Of a stretch of DNA of 64,000 nt, positions 46,804-57,176 are shown piece after piece. The first letter of the stretch is position 1. Each line of letters opens with the position of its first letter. This DNA comes from Cadophora sp. MPI-SDFR-AT-0126 (taxonomy: Eukaryota; Ascomycota; Leotiomycetes; Helotiales; Ploettnerulaceae). A program made the position numbers and the translations under genes. The stretch lies in assembly GCA_020747065.1 (NCBI GenBank), contig JAGMVK010000003.1, forward strand, positions 3,286,001-3,350,000, in the 5' to 3' direction. Under the pieces are notes generated by a model that made no database searches, was not told the origin of the DNA, and worked only from the letters and a program-made list of their open reading frames with translations.

Positions 46804-48884
46804 GTGACTTTGAGACTGAACCATCAACCTACCTCCCTTTGTGTCCAGAATCCTAGGGCCACCGATTCTTTCGATCGACGCAGTATTGCGATCACAACAA
46901 TGCCCAACCAAGAGGGGGAAACAGGCTCGATTGGGCAAAATCTACGTGACCTACACCCGAAGACTGATTCGGAGAAAGGAGCAGACGACGCCTCAGACGG
47001 GGGAAGCTTTCTCGACGACGGTACGGAGGACTTTCTGCCTTCAGAATGGATCGGAGGTGAGAAGAAGTCGAAATTGTCTGATTACAAGCCTCGAAAGCGT
47101 GGAGCTATGAAGGTCAAATCAGAGATGGCCAGCCAATCTGCAAAAATGCCAGCAATCGCAAAGAGACCAACTCCGAAGCAGGAACCCCAGCCGGCAGCAC
47201 CCAAGCTCTGCTCATTGGAAGCCAAAGTCTCCTCGCTCGTCATCACCAGTGACGACTCCTCCCTTGTGGAGTCTCCAGCAGTCAAATCTTCCATCTCATC
47301 TACTACGAGCACAATCGATTCCCTTCGAAGCACGGTCACAATTGGACGACTGCAAGTACCAGCTTCATTGGTTCGCCAACCACGATCAGCCGTCGAGCTC
47401 ATGCAAGAGCAGATCAAAAGCCTAAAGCGCGACGTCGAGAGAAAGGAGAAAGATGTCAAATATGCAAATCAGCAAGTCAAATGTGCAAATCAGCAAGTCA
47501 AAATTAACCAAATGGCAAGGTCCAAGGCTGAAGACCAGGTAAAAGAGATTCGGACACAATTGGAGGCGAAGATCGAGTCCCTCCAGAACGAGCTGGGAGA
47601 AGCAGTATCGATGATTGAGCTGAGAAATGAGCGCAATCATATTCAAGGACAGCTTCAAAAAGCAACGGCAGACCTCATGAAGTTGCGTGAGAAGCATGAT
47701 AAAGTGGTCAAACGATTCTCCGCTGCTGGCAAAAAGCTTATCACAGCAAATGGAGATCTCGCGATGGCAAATGTTGAGATAGAATGGTTGAAGACGAAGA
47801 AGAGTGAGCAACATCATACAATCGAAAATCTCAGTCGAGAGGCCACTAGCGCTCGCATCTCTCATCAACGATTACAAGAGGACCTACTACAAGAGCGGGC
47901 AGATGGGATCATATTGCAAAACAAGAACGATGATTTGAGCGCTCAGTTCTCTACGCTCTCTGAGCGACTGTTGGCGGTTACAGCATCCCCACGGATATCA
48001 ACAGAAACACAAAATGCCATACATAGATACCGCAGCCTCCAGGGAATGTATGATAAGCTCAAGAGAGACTACAACTTGGCTCTGCGGGACAACAAAAACA
48101 TCGAGGAGGATAGAGATTCACATGTGATTGAAAATATCCAGCTGCGAAGAGAAAGAGATAATTCCAAGAGCAAGGTGAAGAGATTGGAGAATGATAAAAA
48201 ACGACTTATATCCACGAATCGGCGATTAGAGGAGGAAAAGGAAGAGCTGGAAGAGGAACGTGAACTCTTGGATCCAATTATTCAAATTGGCGTGGATGTA
48301 CGTCTTCGAAACCTGGAATGGGCAAGAGAAACCGCTTTAGGCGTCCCTACAAGCGACATCGATAGAGCAATTATCCGCAAGGGAAACATTGCGGCGCACA
48401 GGGCCAACGCCACTGTCGATGCTGCCTTATTCGAGGCTGATTTGGTACCCGAAGAGTATGTTGAGGAGGCCAGTCATGTATTCCAGGATATATACGGAGT
48501 AACACCATCCAACATTGGCCATTGGGAACCTCAAGCTCTGAGACTCACCGACTGCCAAGCGACACTGCGAACCCACAAAGCCGTCAGAAAATCAGTCAAT
48601 TCAGCAGCTCTTCGAAAAGAGTATGACAAGCTCGAGGATATACTGATTGACGATTACAATTCTATGCTTGGGTACTTCGAGACTGATCCTAGTGTTGACC
48701 ACAGATTGTTGAGACTAGAAGAGGTTACGGAGGAGATTGTCGACATAGAGAGAGGTAAAGGTGGCCGTCGAAAGACATCACGTTTCATTGTAAGTGTTTC
48801 ATTGCCTGGCATACTTAATCGTTCTGACATACCTGCAAGGGAAATTCTGGTGCTACTTATGACTCCGACGATGATGATGATTGA
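46804..48884 (+). CDS. Coiled-coil family protein A (644-676 aa)
   Basis: Exons 46804 (or 46900)-48789 and 48840-48884. The ATG at 46900 (MPNQEGETGS) looks a better start than the one at 46804. A disordered N-terminus contains a basic stretch (KPRKRGAMKVKSE, possible nuclear signal) and Ser/Thr-rich sequence to about 190. The coiled coil from about 195 to 490 includes the repeat KYANQQVKCANQQVK. The module has the full signature LDPIIQIGVDVRLRNLEWAR, RKGNIAAHRANATVDAALF and DIYGVTPSNI, plus DCQATLRT. The end is a basic RGKGGRRK followed, after the intron, by an Asp-rich tail (TYDSDDDDD). Closest relative is gene B, 465 bp downstream on the same strand. Confidence 0.85.
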
Positions 48885-49349
48885 GGTCCTTATTTCCGAC
48901 GTGTATCAATTTTTTGTGGTAACGTTCGTTAGATGTTCCTTGGCAAATTTGTGAGAGTAGTATGATAAATTGGCGCATTAAAACGATATTTCAGATGGTA
49001 TGGGAATACTCTTCCAGACAATTTCTGCATCCGAGGGGAATGACAAAGTATTTCTCAGATAGCAATGCTTTGTCGGCTCTTTGCATCTCCAACGAGCCCG
49101 TATCAGAAATCCTCCAAGCAACTTAGGGATCGGCATGGAAAGACCAATACGATGCGATGTACAAAATGTTTTCCAACATCGATTTCCCGGGATGATAATC
49201 AAGCGGATAGTCCCAGTGACCGTTATTTCTATAACAGAAGGAAGAGGATTCGCATACACAGCGCGCAGTTTGTTGACAATACATATCCCTTGACAAGCTC
49301 GATGCAACATCAGAAGAGAGAAAATAATTTGATAAACACATTGTAGCTC
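48885..49349. other. Intergenic region between tandem coiled-coil genes A and B
   Basis: 465 bp with no gene. Must contain the terminator of A and promoter of B. Nothing distinctive seen. Confidence 0.45.
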
Positions 49350-51172
49350 GTGGAGTTCAAGCCAGTGACAACTTACCATCCAATCAGAATCAAGCTCGTG
49401 ATGCGGGTTCATTCCGCGATCGAACATGAAGAACCTTCCACCACCACATTACGCAGCGATGCTCGACCAGCTCTTCTGGATATGGCCACTTCGAGCACGA
49501 CCTCATTGCCTTCACTCCTCCGCGAATTTGCCGGTCTATCAATATCGTCCCGTAAGAGCAAAAGTAGGACCGAACCCATCAAAGAACCAGATTTTACTTC
49601 TGGTTTTGGCTCGTGGAAGTCCAGCCTTACCAAGAAACGACCAAAAGAATCTCACAGGCATCGAAGTAAAATCAGGAGTGAAGATGACGATATTCAAACT
49701 GTGAGGGAGCAGCGCGATCATGAGCGCAAGCGTCTCCGTCGGGCGTTGCGGGAGCTGGAAGAGCTACGACGGGACAGGGATGAGCTAGATGGGCAGCGGC
49801 ACAAGGCGACTACGGATTTGAAAAGGCTGAGGAAAGAAGACCAGAAGAAGAAGAAAAAACTTGAGGACTACAAACTAAGGTTTCAAGACCAAGAAAAGGC
49901 CTTGGAGCGTCTTCGCGCGAACATCCAGGCAACACGCAGGGAGGCGGCGGACAAGGATCAGAAAATCGAACAGCTGGGTAGAGACGAGGCCAACTCAAAA
50001 TCCAAAGCTCAGAGACTTCGTGACAAACTCAGACGAGAGCAGGACCAGGTTTCGCAATTACAAGATGCTCTATCTGATCTGAAAATACAACGGAATCCAG
50101 TCACAGAAAATCGCGATGCCGTCACGACCCTCAGAACTTTACGAAAGAGTCACGATGAGCTTGGCAGACAATTTGAAGCTTTCCGAGAAGATTTCGGGTC
50201 TCTCAGAATAGAGAACAACCAGCTCGAGAAAGATTGTACGCGGCTCAGGACAGAAAGAGATGATACAAAGCAGCGAATGATCCGAGTGGAAGCTCATAAT
50301 GCCATTCAGGCACAAGACATCAAAGATCTAACCAAGTCGAAGGTCGATCTTGAAAAGACTCGAGAACTGGTCCAGCCGATTCTGCAAATCGGTGTAGACA
50401 TACGGCTGCGAAATTTGGAGTCTGCAAGGGAGACTCTCCTCAATATTAAGCAAGACCAGAAAGACAGGGCAATCATACTCGCCGGCAATGTCGCTGCGCA
50501 CAGACCTAATGGATTAGTGGATGCAACACTATTCACAGCTGGATTAGTCCCAGAAGATTACCTTCCCGAAGCTACGCGAGCATTTACCAAGATGTATCAG
50601 GTCACTCCGGCGAATTATGGTTGCTGGAGCCCCATGGTACTCCGCATGATCGACTGCCAGGCGACGATAGCTACCGTTCAAATACAGCACCACTTCAAAA
50701 AATTTGATACCTCTGACTTGAGAGCAGAACACAAGCGATTACATAAGTTTCTCGTCTCTCGCCAGAAAAGACTTTCTCCAGACGATTTTGAAGCTGACGA
50801 GAAGGCCAAAAAGTTACTGGCAAAAATAGAGATTATCATGGAGGAGATCGTGGACTTGAGCAGGGGTAAGGGTAAAGGACGGAAGAAATTCCAGGCATTT
50901 GTAGGTATCCCAACGAGCTGTGTCTTGCTAAGGATCTAATGCATGTGCAGGATTACGAAGAGAGTGAAGACGAAAAGATCACATCCGAGCCCGGCGAGCA
51001 GGATATAAAAATTCAAGGGGAGAATGACGAGAATGGCAAAACTCAAGAGAGCTTTGAGACGTTTTCAGATGAAGAAGAAACCACGTCCGAAGAAGATAGT
51101 GATACTTCTGGGGAAAGCGAGTCTTCGGAGGAGGACGAAAGTTCGGAAGACGACTCCGATGAAAGCGGATAA
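49350..51172 (+). CDS. Coiled-coil family protein B (546-590 aa), tandem copy of A
   Basis: Exons 49350 (or 49482, MATSSTTSLPSLL)-50900 and 50951-51172. A Ser-rich start precedes a highly charged coiled coil (about 105-340). The module reads VQPILQIGVDIRLRNLESAR, LAGNVAAHRPNGLVDATLF, KMYQVTPANY and DCQATIAT, then MEEIVDLSRGKGKGRKK. It matches gene A along its full length, and the intron sits at the same place just after the basic RGKG block. Exon 2 is an extended acidic tail of 73 residues, almost all Glu, Asp and Ser (EEETTSEEDSD...), far longer than in A. A basic patch followed by an acidic tail suggests interaction with nucleic acid or histones, but that is only inference. Confidence 0.85.
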
Positions 51173-51816
51173 ATCGGTGTTTACCCAAGAGTGGAACATC
51201 GAGTGATGATTGATGTACGTTATGAAGCTTTGTTGCGATATTCTGAGTCGAAGATACCCCTGCTTTCACGAGAACTCTTTTGTCAAGGACTTTTTGGTAT
51301 AAGAATTGCCAAAATTGCCTTGATTTAAATGGCAGTTACATAGATCTGGGGAACAGAGAGTAGATGATTGAAAAGCCATACATTCCATTGAGGCAGTCTC
51401 TGAAAGGTCAAACTAGCGCTTAGAGAACAGCTGAAAGTGGTTCTGGAACATTTTGACTATAAAATCATTTCATTGTGAAGATTTCTTCGGTATTCTCGCC
51501 GCTGTATGAAGTCTGAGATTCTGCTTATAGGGTGATGTCCTGGCTGGCAGCGCGACTAGCTTCTTCGCTTACTCGGTAAGCTTCTTTCAACGCGGTCAGC
51601 CAATTTTGCGCCTTTCAATACCGCAGCTTTCACATTCAGGGCAGTGACTTCACCCTTCACAACTTGCCCCTTCTCCCCTAATGTGGAGCTAATCAGATCT
51701 GTTAAGGACTTCTTGCAATGTTATATGCCTCTCAATTATGAAAAGTTCTGGTGCTAAACAAACAACGCTCTATTGTATAACTAGTTTTGGTTGTCAAATC
51801 ATACTCAAATTTTCCC
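51173..51816. other. Intergenic region between convergent genes
   Basis: About 640 bp between gene B and the leftward ORF at 52 kb. Nothing recognised. Confidence 0.45.
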
Positions 51817-52032
51817 CTACCCACGAAGCCGAGACCTCAATTCATCCACATAACCATGGGAATTGTAGCCCCAGGTCTTCCTCTCCATTCTAACCGCATC
51901 CTCCCACTTAGGATCATATTTCTCCTCTGAGCTCACTCCAAATGGCTTGATGTGGCCCGCTTCCTTTTCTCCTGGCATCGTTCTCTGTTCCTTGATCTTT
52001 TCGATCATCATTTCCACGATCGGCACCAGGCT
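51817..52032 (-). pseudogene. In-frame continuation of the 52 kb ORF after a TAG stop
   Basis: Directly after the stop of the 203-codon ORF, the same frame stays open for about 70 more codons (SLVPIVEMMIEKIKEQ ... VDELRSRLRG) with protein-like composition. The junction reads GCTGATTAG then AGCC, which resembles a 3' splice site, but the best donor (GTGAGC) would leave an intron of only about 30 bp. So it is either a recent nonsense mutation, a sequencing error or a very small intron. Confidence 0.4.
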
Positions 52033-52644
52033 CTAATCAGCAGCCATCTTCCAGCTCACCATCCTAACACAATAGTCATGCAACGCCTCAGAAATCTCCT
52101 GATGGATCGATGGTGAGTCCACCTTTGTCTCGAAGAGAAACGGACCCACGCCTTTCAATAGCCCAAGAAGCATCTTCATCTTCTCAAAAACAACATCCTC
52201 CGCCTTCTGCTGCATCATTTCCAGGTACCTGATAGATCCCAACAACTGTATCATAATGATTCTTGCCATCAAACCATTCACAAAGCTTCTCTGCACATAT
52301 CTCACTCTCCCCATATCCCCCCGCGATGACCTCTTCGATGTACCATCTTCATTCCTCGGAGGTTTAGCTAATCGGTGCACTTCGTCGGACATGCATGGGA
52401 AATCCAACGTGTCGGACGGTGAGAGATCCCCGTTTCTATCACGCTTTTCACAGTGGTCTATCATCCACATCATGGCCCAGCACTCATAGTCGTCGAGGCC
52501 GAGGAAGCTGGGAATGAAGTCTTTGGTGCCGGCGAGCTGGGAATATTCCTCTTCGAGTTCCGCGTGTATTTCTTTTGTTGCCTTTGCGATGTAGGAATCG
52601 AGACATTGTTTAGTGCTTTCTGGGATGCCTTCGGTGGAGGACAT
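52033..52644 (-). CDS. Hypothetical protein, 203 aa
   Basis: Starts at the ATG of MSSTEGIPESTKQC and ends at a TAG after WKMAAD. The product looks soluble and mainly helical with many Met and Cys (YECWAMMWMIDHCEKRD, LMARIIMIQLLGSIRYLEMM). No family is recognised. The frame stays open past the stop (see the adjoining entry), so the true protein may be about 275 aa. No signal peptide. Same strand as the 53.1 kb ORF. Confidence 0.55.
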   Translation of the reverse strand: MSSTEGIPESTKQCLDSYIAKATKEIHAELEEEYSQLAGTKDFIPSFLGLDDYECWAMMWMIDHCEKRDRNGDLSPSDTLDFPCMSDEVHRLAKPPRNEDGTSKRSSRGDMGRVRYVQRSFVNGLMARIIMIQLLGSIRYLEMMQQKAEDVVFEKMKMLLGLLKGVGPFLFETKVDSPSIHQEISEALHDYCVRMVSWKMAAD

Positions 52645-53088
52645 TTTGCGTTTTGGATTGGAAGATGTAATTATGCGTTGTCCACGCCGAGTATCTGGGG
52701 TGCTCGGTGGTTGAGAATGATGGGCTTTGAGCTGTTCTGTTCGTTAAAATTGAGTCTGTTGTAATTAAACATAGAATGGTAGAGCGACGTACAAGTTTGG
52801 AAACTCGCGAGCCTTTATAGATATCCCAGGCAATGTCGCAGAGTCAAGCAAGAAAACGGAAGTCATATGGGACCAATCACTCCCAAATCGTAGCGCTCAC
52901 TTGATGATTCACGTCAGAGCAACAACTCGCATCTTTGATTGTGCTTTGATAAGGATGTTCGGATCCCACCAAAGCCTGGCTTTTGGATTGGGCTGAATAT
53001 CCTCACGCTCTACAGTAAGACATTCTGATCTAGATCCAGGCAAGCCCAAAAGGTACTCGAGCACAACTCCTCCTTCAGTACATCAAGC
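52645..53088. other. Intergenic region
   Basis: 444 bp between two leftward hypothetical ORFs; nothing recognised. Confidence 0.4.
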
Positions 53089-53526
53089 TTAAGCCTCGCC
53101 GCTCCTCCTCTCCATCTCGTCATTCCGTTTTTCACAATTCCCGATCCTCAAACTAGCCATAAATCCACACAACGGCTCAAAACTCTTGACCTCAACCGGA
53201 AGCAGACAATTCTTCACATCATTGTCCTGCAGCCAGCGAACTGTCCACTTCTCGTAACCTGCTTCGCCGAGCCACCAGGGTGCGGCTTCGTCGGTTGGTG
53301 AAGCGAAGGCTTCGTGTTTTGGGAGTGAAGGCGTGAATGAAGAGGTGGACGCGGCGGAGGAGTGGGAGGTGGTGCGTCTTGGGGTTAAGTTAGCGTGGGT
53401 GCCCATTCTCGAACGTGTAGAGTAGTAAGCGTACGAGTGGGTTCTCGGAGCGATTGGATGGGATGCTTTGGCGTGTACTGTAGTGCTTTTGGGATCTGGC
53501 TGCTTCTCGAGATATTTCTTCTGCAT
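53089..53526 (-). CDS. Hypothetical protein, 145 aa
   Basis: Single-exon frame starting MQKKYLEKQPD. The first about 75 residues are basic, Ser/Thr/Pro rich and probably disordered. The rest is more protein-like, with two Trp-rich segments (EAAPWWLGEAGYEKW, VRWLQDNDVKNCLLPVEV) and a final charged tail. Strong GC-rich third positions in the middle suggest real coding sequence. No family recognised. Confidence 0.45.
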   Translation of the reverse strand: MQKKYLEKQPDPKSTTVHAKASHPIAPRTHSYAYYSTRSRMGTHANLTPRRTTSHSSAASTSSFTPSLPKHEAFASPTDEAAPWWLGEAGYEKWTVRWLQDNDVKNCLLPVEVKSFEPLCGFMASLRIGNCEKRNDEMERRSGEA

Positions 53527-54957
53527 TCGATGTGCAATATGGAAAACTTGGTCCTTTTATACTCGACGAGATGTAGAGTCAGACAGTCCGGTCTGTTCTG
53601 TCTTGGAGTTATGTGGTTGAAAGACCCAAGAGTTAGTCAATCCGATTCCAGTTGGCTGATTAGACCTCACAGACAATAAGACTGCGTGATTGTTGATTTT
53701 ATGTGACTTGGTTGACTAGAAACCTATGATACGATAGGAGCAGTCACTGATGAAAGAAAGCAACGTGTTCACATTCTTTAGAAGTACGAATTCCGTCTCG
53801 TAAGCTCGCCAATAGTGGGACTTCAATCAGCAACATTTCGACCTTCTACTTGGAAAGAGGATATCTTGCATTGCCAGCACGTGCACTTTTCAAGTCTACT
53901 CCCAGAATCTGACTTCAACCGTCACCGCCGATGGTTCTGGTTCTGCTGTAGACTCACATCCCGAACAACATCCTGACTTGCGGACGTCGACAATTATTCG
54001 ATCCGGCGCTACCATTCCCATCCGGTGGTTGTGTTCGCTCGCCGAACTGATACTGGAACCCATCGATCTTGATCCATCACTCCCCCAAGGCTCTTTAACT
54101 TTTCTGGCAGTCACCAAATATCCCTCTCCGTCCAGTACTTCGTCTTTGTTCCTATTTGCCGGATCAGATTCTAACCTCGCGACTATCCCTCACATCACCC
54201 ACGTGATGACTTCGTTCGCTTTCGTCGTATTCCACTCTTTGCATTCACACGTCTGTTCCCCAACGTTCGATTTTTGTTCCTCTTTGTCTCGAAAGCCCGA
54301 GGGCATAACTTTTCACCGCACCCGTAGAGACGAACGATCCAACTCCGCATATCGTCTACGTAGGCTCTGTATTTATGGTCCGTGAGCCACTACGATGTTT
54401 CATACTCGTGTCCCTGGAGTCCGAAAGTAAGTGGGCCGCGGCTCTCGCTTACTCGTTTGGCAAGGAAGGTTTGGAGTTTGGGTGGAAGGTTGTAGAATGG
54501 TAGTTGGCGAGGAGTGATAGCCTGGTGATAGCCTGGCTAGATGAAGTTGAAGAGAATGACATGCTGTCGAAGTTCTGCGTGCGATCTTTGAGTGCGGTTG
54601 TTTCAATGAGGAGCAAACATGTGGGGGTTCAAACTGGCGGCTCAGAAAGGGTCACAATCAGATTCAATGATTCTAGAAGGTGGCTGAGCATTCAATCATG
54701 AATCAACGACTTGAGTGAAGAGCTCGTACTCATCAATCTAAAAGCACTCTCTGTACGTCACCTCTTCCGGGTGTTGAGCGCAATCCTTCATGAGCTAATG
54801 ACGCGGAGCCGAAACATACATTTGGACACGGACGAGATCATAGACGCCTAAATCAGACGTCTCATCATTCCGAAAGCCATGCATTAGTTTCAAACTACAA
54901 GTGATCTAGCTTACTTAGTCATTTTTACAATTTGATTACATTTCCGGCGTCTCGCAG
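53527..54957. other. 1.4 kb region without a supported gene
   Basis: On the minus strand at 53896-54117 a frame without an ATG has coding-like sequence (VLDGEGYLVTARKVKEPW, then KSGCCSGCES). Upstream fragments in another frame start at about 54.3 kb, but I could not connect them with legal splice sites. It may be a small multi-exon or broken gene. Nothing else noticed. Confidence 0.35.
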
Positions 54958-56217
54958 CTACTTTCCCGCCTCACCAGGCCAAGAGAACTTATTGATCTCG
55001 GAAGTAACCCTCAAAGCATCATAGTGTGCTTTATCCATTTTGGCCTGATGATGTTCTGGCTCCCTGCCTTTCTTTCTCTTCGGAGCTTTCTCTTTTGGCA
55101 GGGTTTCCTGAGGTGGATCAATAGACAGGACCTTGATAAATTCGTCCCTCCAGGCGCCTGGAATAGCCGGTCCCATATCCATGCCAGTCATGACAGTATC
55201 CTCGTCCTTTGGACTGTCCAATTCAGTCCCGTCGAAAGAAACCTTCTTCTTTGGTTCATCTTTACTTCGTGTTCGTGTCAGAAGAACCGGGCGAATGGGT
55301 GGGGTTGCAGGCTTGGCGTCATCTCTTGAAGGACTCTCTTTCCGTGGCGGGAGAGGTGGAGGTGGAATGGGTTCTGGTAAGTGAACTGAAGTTTGATGGC
55401 CCTTGAGCTCCTGAACCTCTTCTGGTTTCATTGGACCACAAGCCTCAAGGTCGGTTCTCATCGTGTCCATCATCGGGTGTGGACATCTTGGAGGTAATGG
55501 CGGAGTCGTGCCCACTGGGGCTTCTGGGACGCTCTCTGCGTTCAGTACATTGAGAGCCTTTGGACTGGTAGATGATATTGACATCTTGTCTGGAGTCTCA
55601 ATTTTCTGTTCCTTTGTTCTGTTAGCTTCGGTGGGGTAGATTAGAGGATTTGGCTTCTTCTGTAGCTTGTTCGGTCGATGCTCCTTTGGTGGAGTGTTCG
55701 CTTTAGCTTGCTCGACCGCCGTCTGCTTTGCTTTTTCCGTCGTCTTTTTTTCATCTTTTCTTCTCTCGAACTTACTCTGTTCGTCTTTGGCCCTTCGTAA
55801 CTTTTCGGCGGCATGCTCAGACAGTCTTCTATCCAGGTCCTTCTTCATGAGCTCACTCCTAATTTTGTCGGCTTCTTGCATCTGCGATCTCACCAACTTC
55901 AGCATGTCATTCACTGCAATCAAAAGCTCCATCCAATCCAAATTATTATAGGATTCGAAGTTCGTAAGTCTTGTGACTTTCTCAAGCAGTGGCTGAAGCT
56001 TTAGAGCTTGGCGTTGGAAGCTGTTGTAAGGATACTGAGCTCGATGGGTTGCTTCTTTTGCGATGATCTCGTTCACCATGTTAGATTCACGATCATTGAC
56101 TGTCGCTGTGATTTGAGGTTTGATCTTGTCCGTGGGATATGCAAGGTTGTATTTCGTGATTAAGACAAGGAGCTCGAGCTTGGTGGGGCCTTTGTATGTC
56201 ATTTTGGTTTCAGGCAT
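54958..56217 (-). CDS. Hypothetical charged, proline-rich protein, 419 aa
   Basis: Single exon. The first about 135 residues look folded and helical (KLELLVLITKYNLAYPTDKI, NLDWMELLIAVNDMLKLV). A strongly charged helix or coiled coil follows (about 135-185, LRRAKDEQSKFERRKDEKK), then a long disordered part with proline runs (PPLPPRCPHP, PEPIPPPPLPPRKESP) that could bind SH3 or WW domains, and basic patches (KAPKRKKGRE). No known family; it lacks the R-x-R and GN-x-A-A-H blocks of the coiled-coil family, so I do not include it there. Confidence 0.65.
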   Translation of the reverse strand: MPETKMTYKGPTKLELLVLITKYNLAYPTDKIKPQITATVNDRESNMVNEIIAKEATHRAQYPYNSFQRQALKLQPLLEKVTRLTNFESYNNLDWMELLIAVNDMLKLVRSQMQEADKIRSELMKKDLDRRLSEHAAEKLRRAKDEQSKFERRKDEKKTTEKAKQTAVEQAKANTPPKEHRPNKLQKKPNPLIYPTEANRTKEQKIETPDKMSISSTSPKALNVLNAESVPEAPVGTTPPLPPRCPHPMMDTMRTDLEACGPMKPEEVQELKGHQTSVHLPEPIPPPPLPPRKESPSRDDAKPATPPIRPVLLTRTRSKDEPKKKVSFDGTELDSPKDEDTVMTGMDMGPAIPGAWRDEFIKVLSIDPPQETLPKEKAPKRKKGREPEHHQAKMDKAHYDALRVTSEINKFSWPGEAGK

Positions 56218-57176
56218 GGCTGGTAAACTGGAGAGACCTGGGTGTTGATGTCTTGTTACAAAGTTCGGAAATTTTTAAACGAGATGCGAAAAAGGAAAGG
56301 AAACAAGATGTGTGCGCGGGGAATCTGTGATAGGATTTCAAGACGGGGACCACATGGTAGTGTGAATCAGTAAATTGAAATAGGAAAAAGGGAATGAATG
56401 TACAAAGCATCTACTCTTCAAAAACCCCAAACGAGGTACCCATACAGTAATGTATGCATATGTTCCAGCTCAATTGGCCCCGCCGGGAATTCAAGAAGTA
56501 AGCCAATGAAATGAGATCTGGAAGTGAGAACAGTGACAAAGACTGTTGACTTCCGGCTACCAGCTTATCATCGGCTCCAACACACAAATTGTGATTGGAT
56601 CTGATGTATAGATCCGATGTTTCTCATGGATTTGTTAGTCTCGAGGGGAAGTCAACCATGGATGCATGAAATTGTGCGAAAGATCGCGGCAATCTCTGGA
56701 TTCCATCAGACTTACCCTAATTGACGATCCTTACCATTTGGAAAGTCTTTTCCCTGTGAATTAATAAGATGTCGTATTGTGCCTGTGATTGACTCGCGCT
56801 CACTAGTATTTTGCGAATGCTGAATAATGTGTACCTGTGCCTGTCTGTCTGAACACTCGAAGACACTCGAAGCATAACCGCGTGACGCTCTCTAGTTCTC
56901 TGCAACTGACTGTTCAGTCAAGTCGTCCAAGATTCAGATGGCGCGGTCTTCGCCTGGCGATACGAGAAACGTGACTTTCATCTGATGTCAAGTCTACCGA
57001 GATTATCGGTTCTCATTATAGTAAACAAATGAGCCTTCCAATTTCGGCAGACGTCTTTCGCGCAAGTTTGGCAAGCGCAACTTGACGCAAGGTGAGAGTC
57101 TTTAACTGAAACAAGCAAGATCGGCTCAACGAGTTTGACAGCACAAATATTATCGTTGCATCGATAACACAGCAAT
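56218..57176. other. Divergent intergenic region
   Basis: About 960 bp between two divergent genes. No open frame of interest and no recognised element. Confidence 0.5.

Noticed and set aside
47082..47868. Antisense frames of 125 and 148 codons over gene A
   Set aside because: Same composition effect; no start context or motif.
53896..54385. A small gene on the minus strand with CCSGC motif
   Set aside because: Coding-like fragments exist, but no ATG and no pair of legal splice sites joins them in frame; kept only as a note in the intergenic entry.
54958..56217. Including the 419-aa charged protein in the coiled-coil family
   Set aside because: It lacks the G-x-x-h-R-x-R signature, the GN-x-A-A-H core and the YGVSP block.
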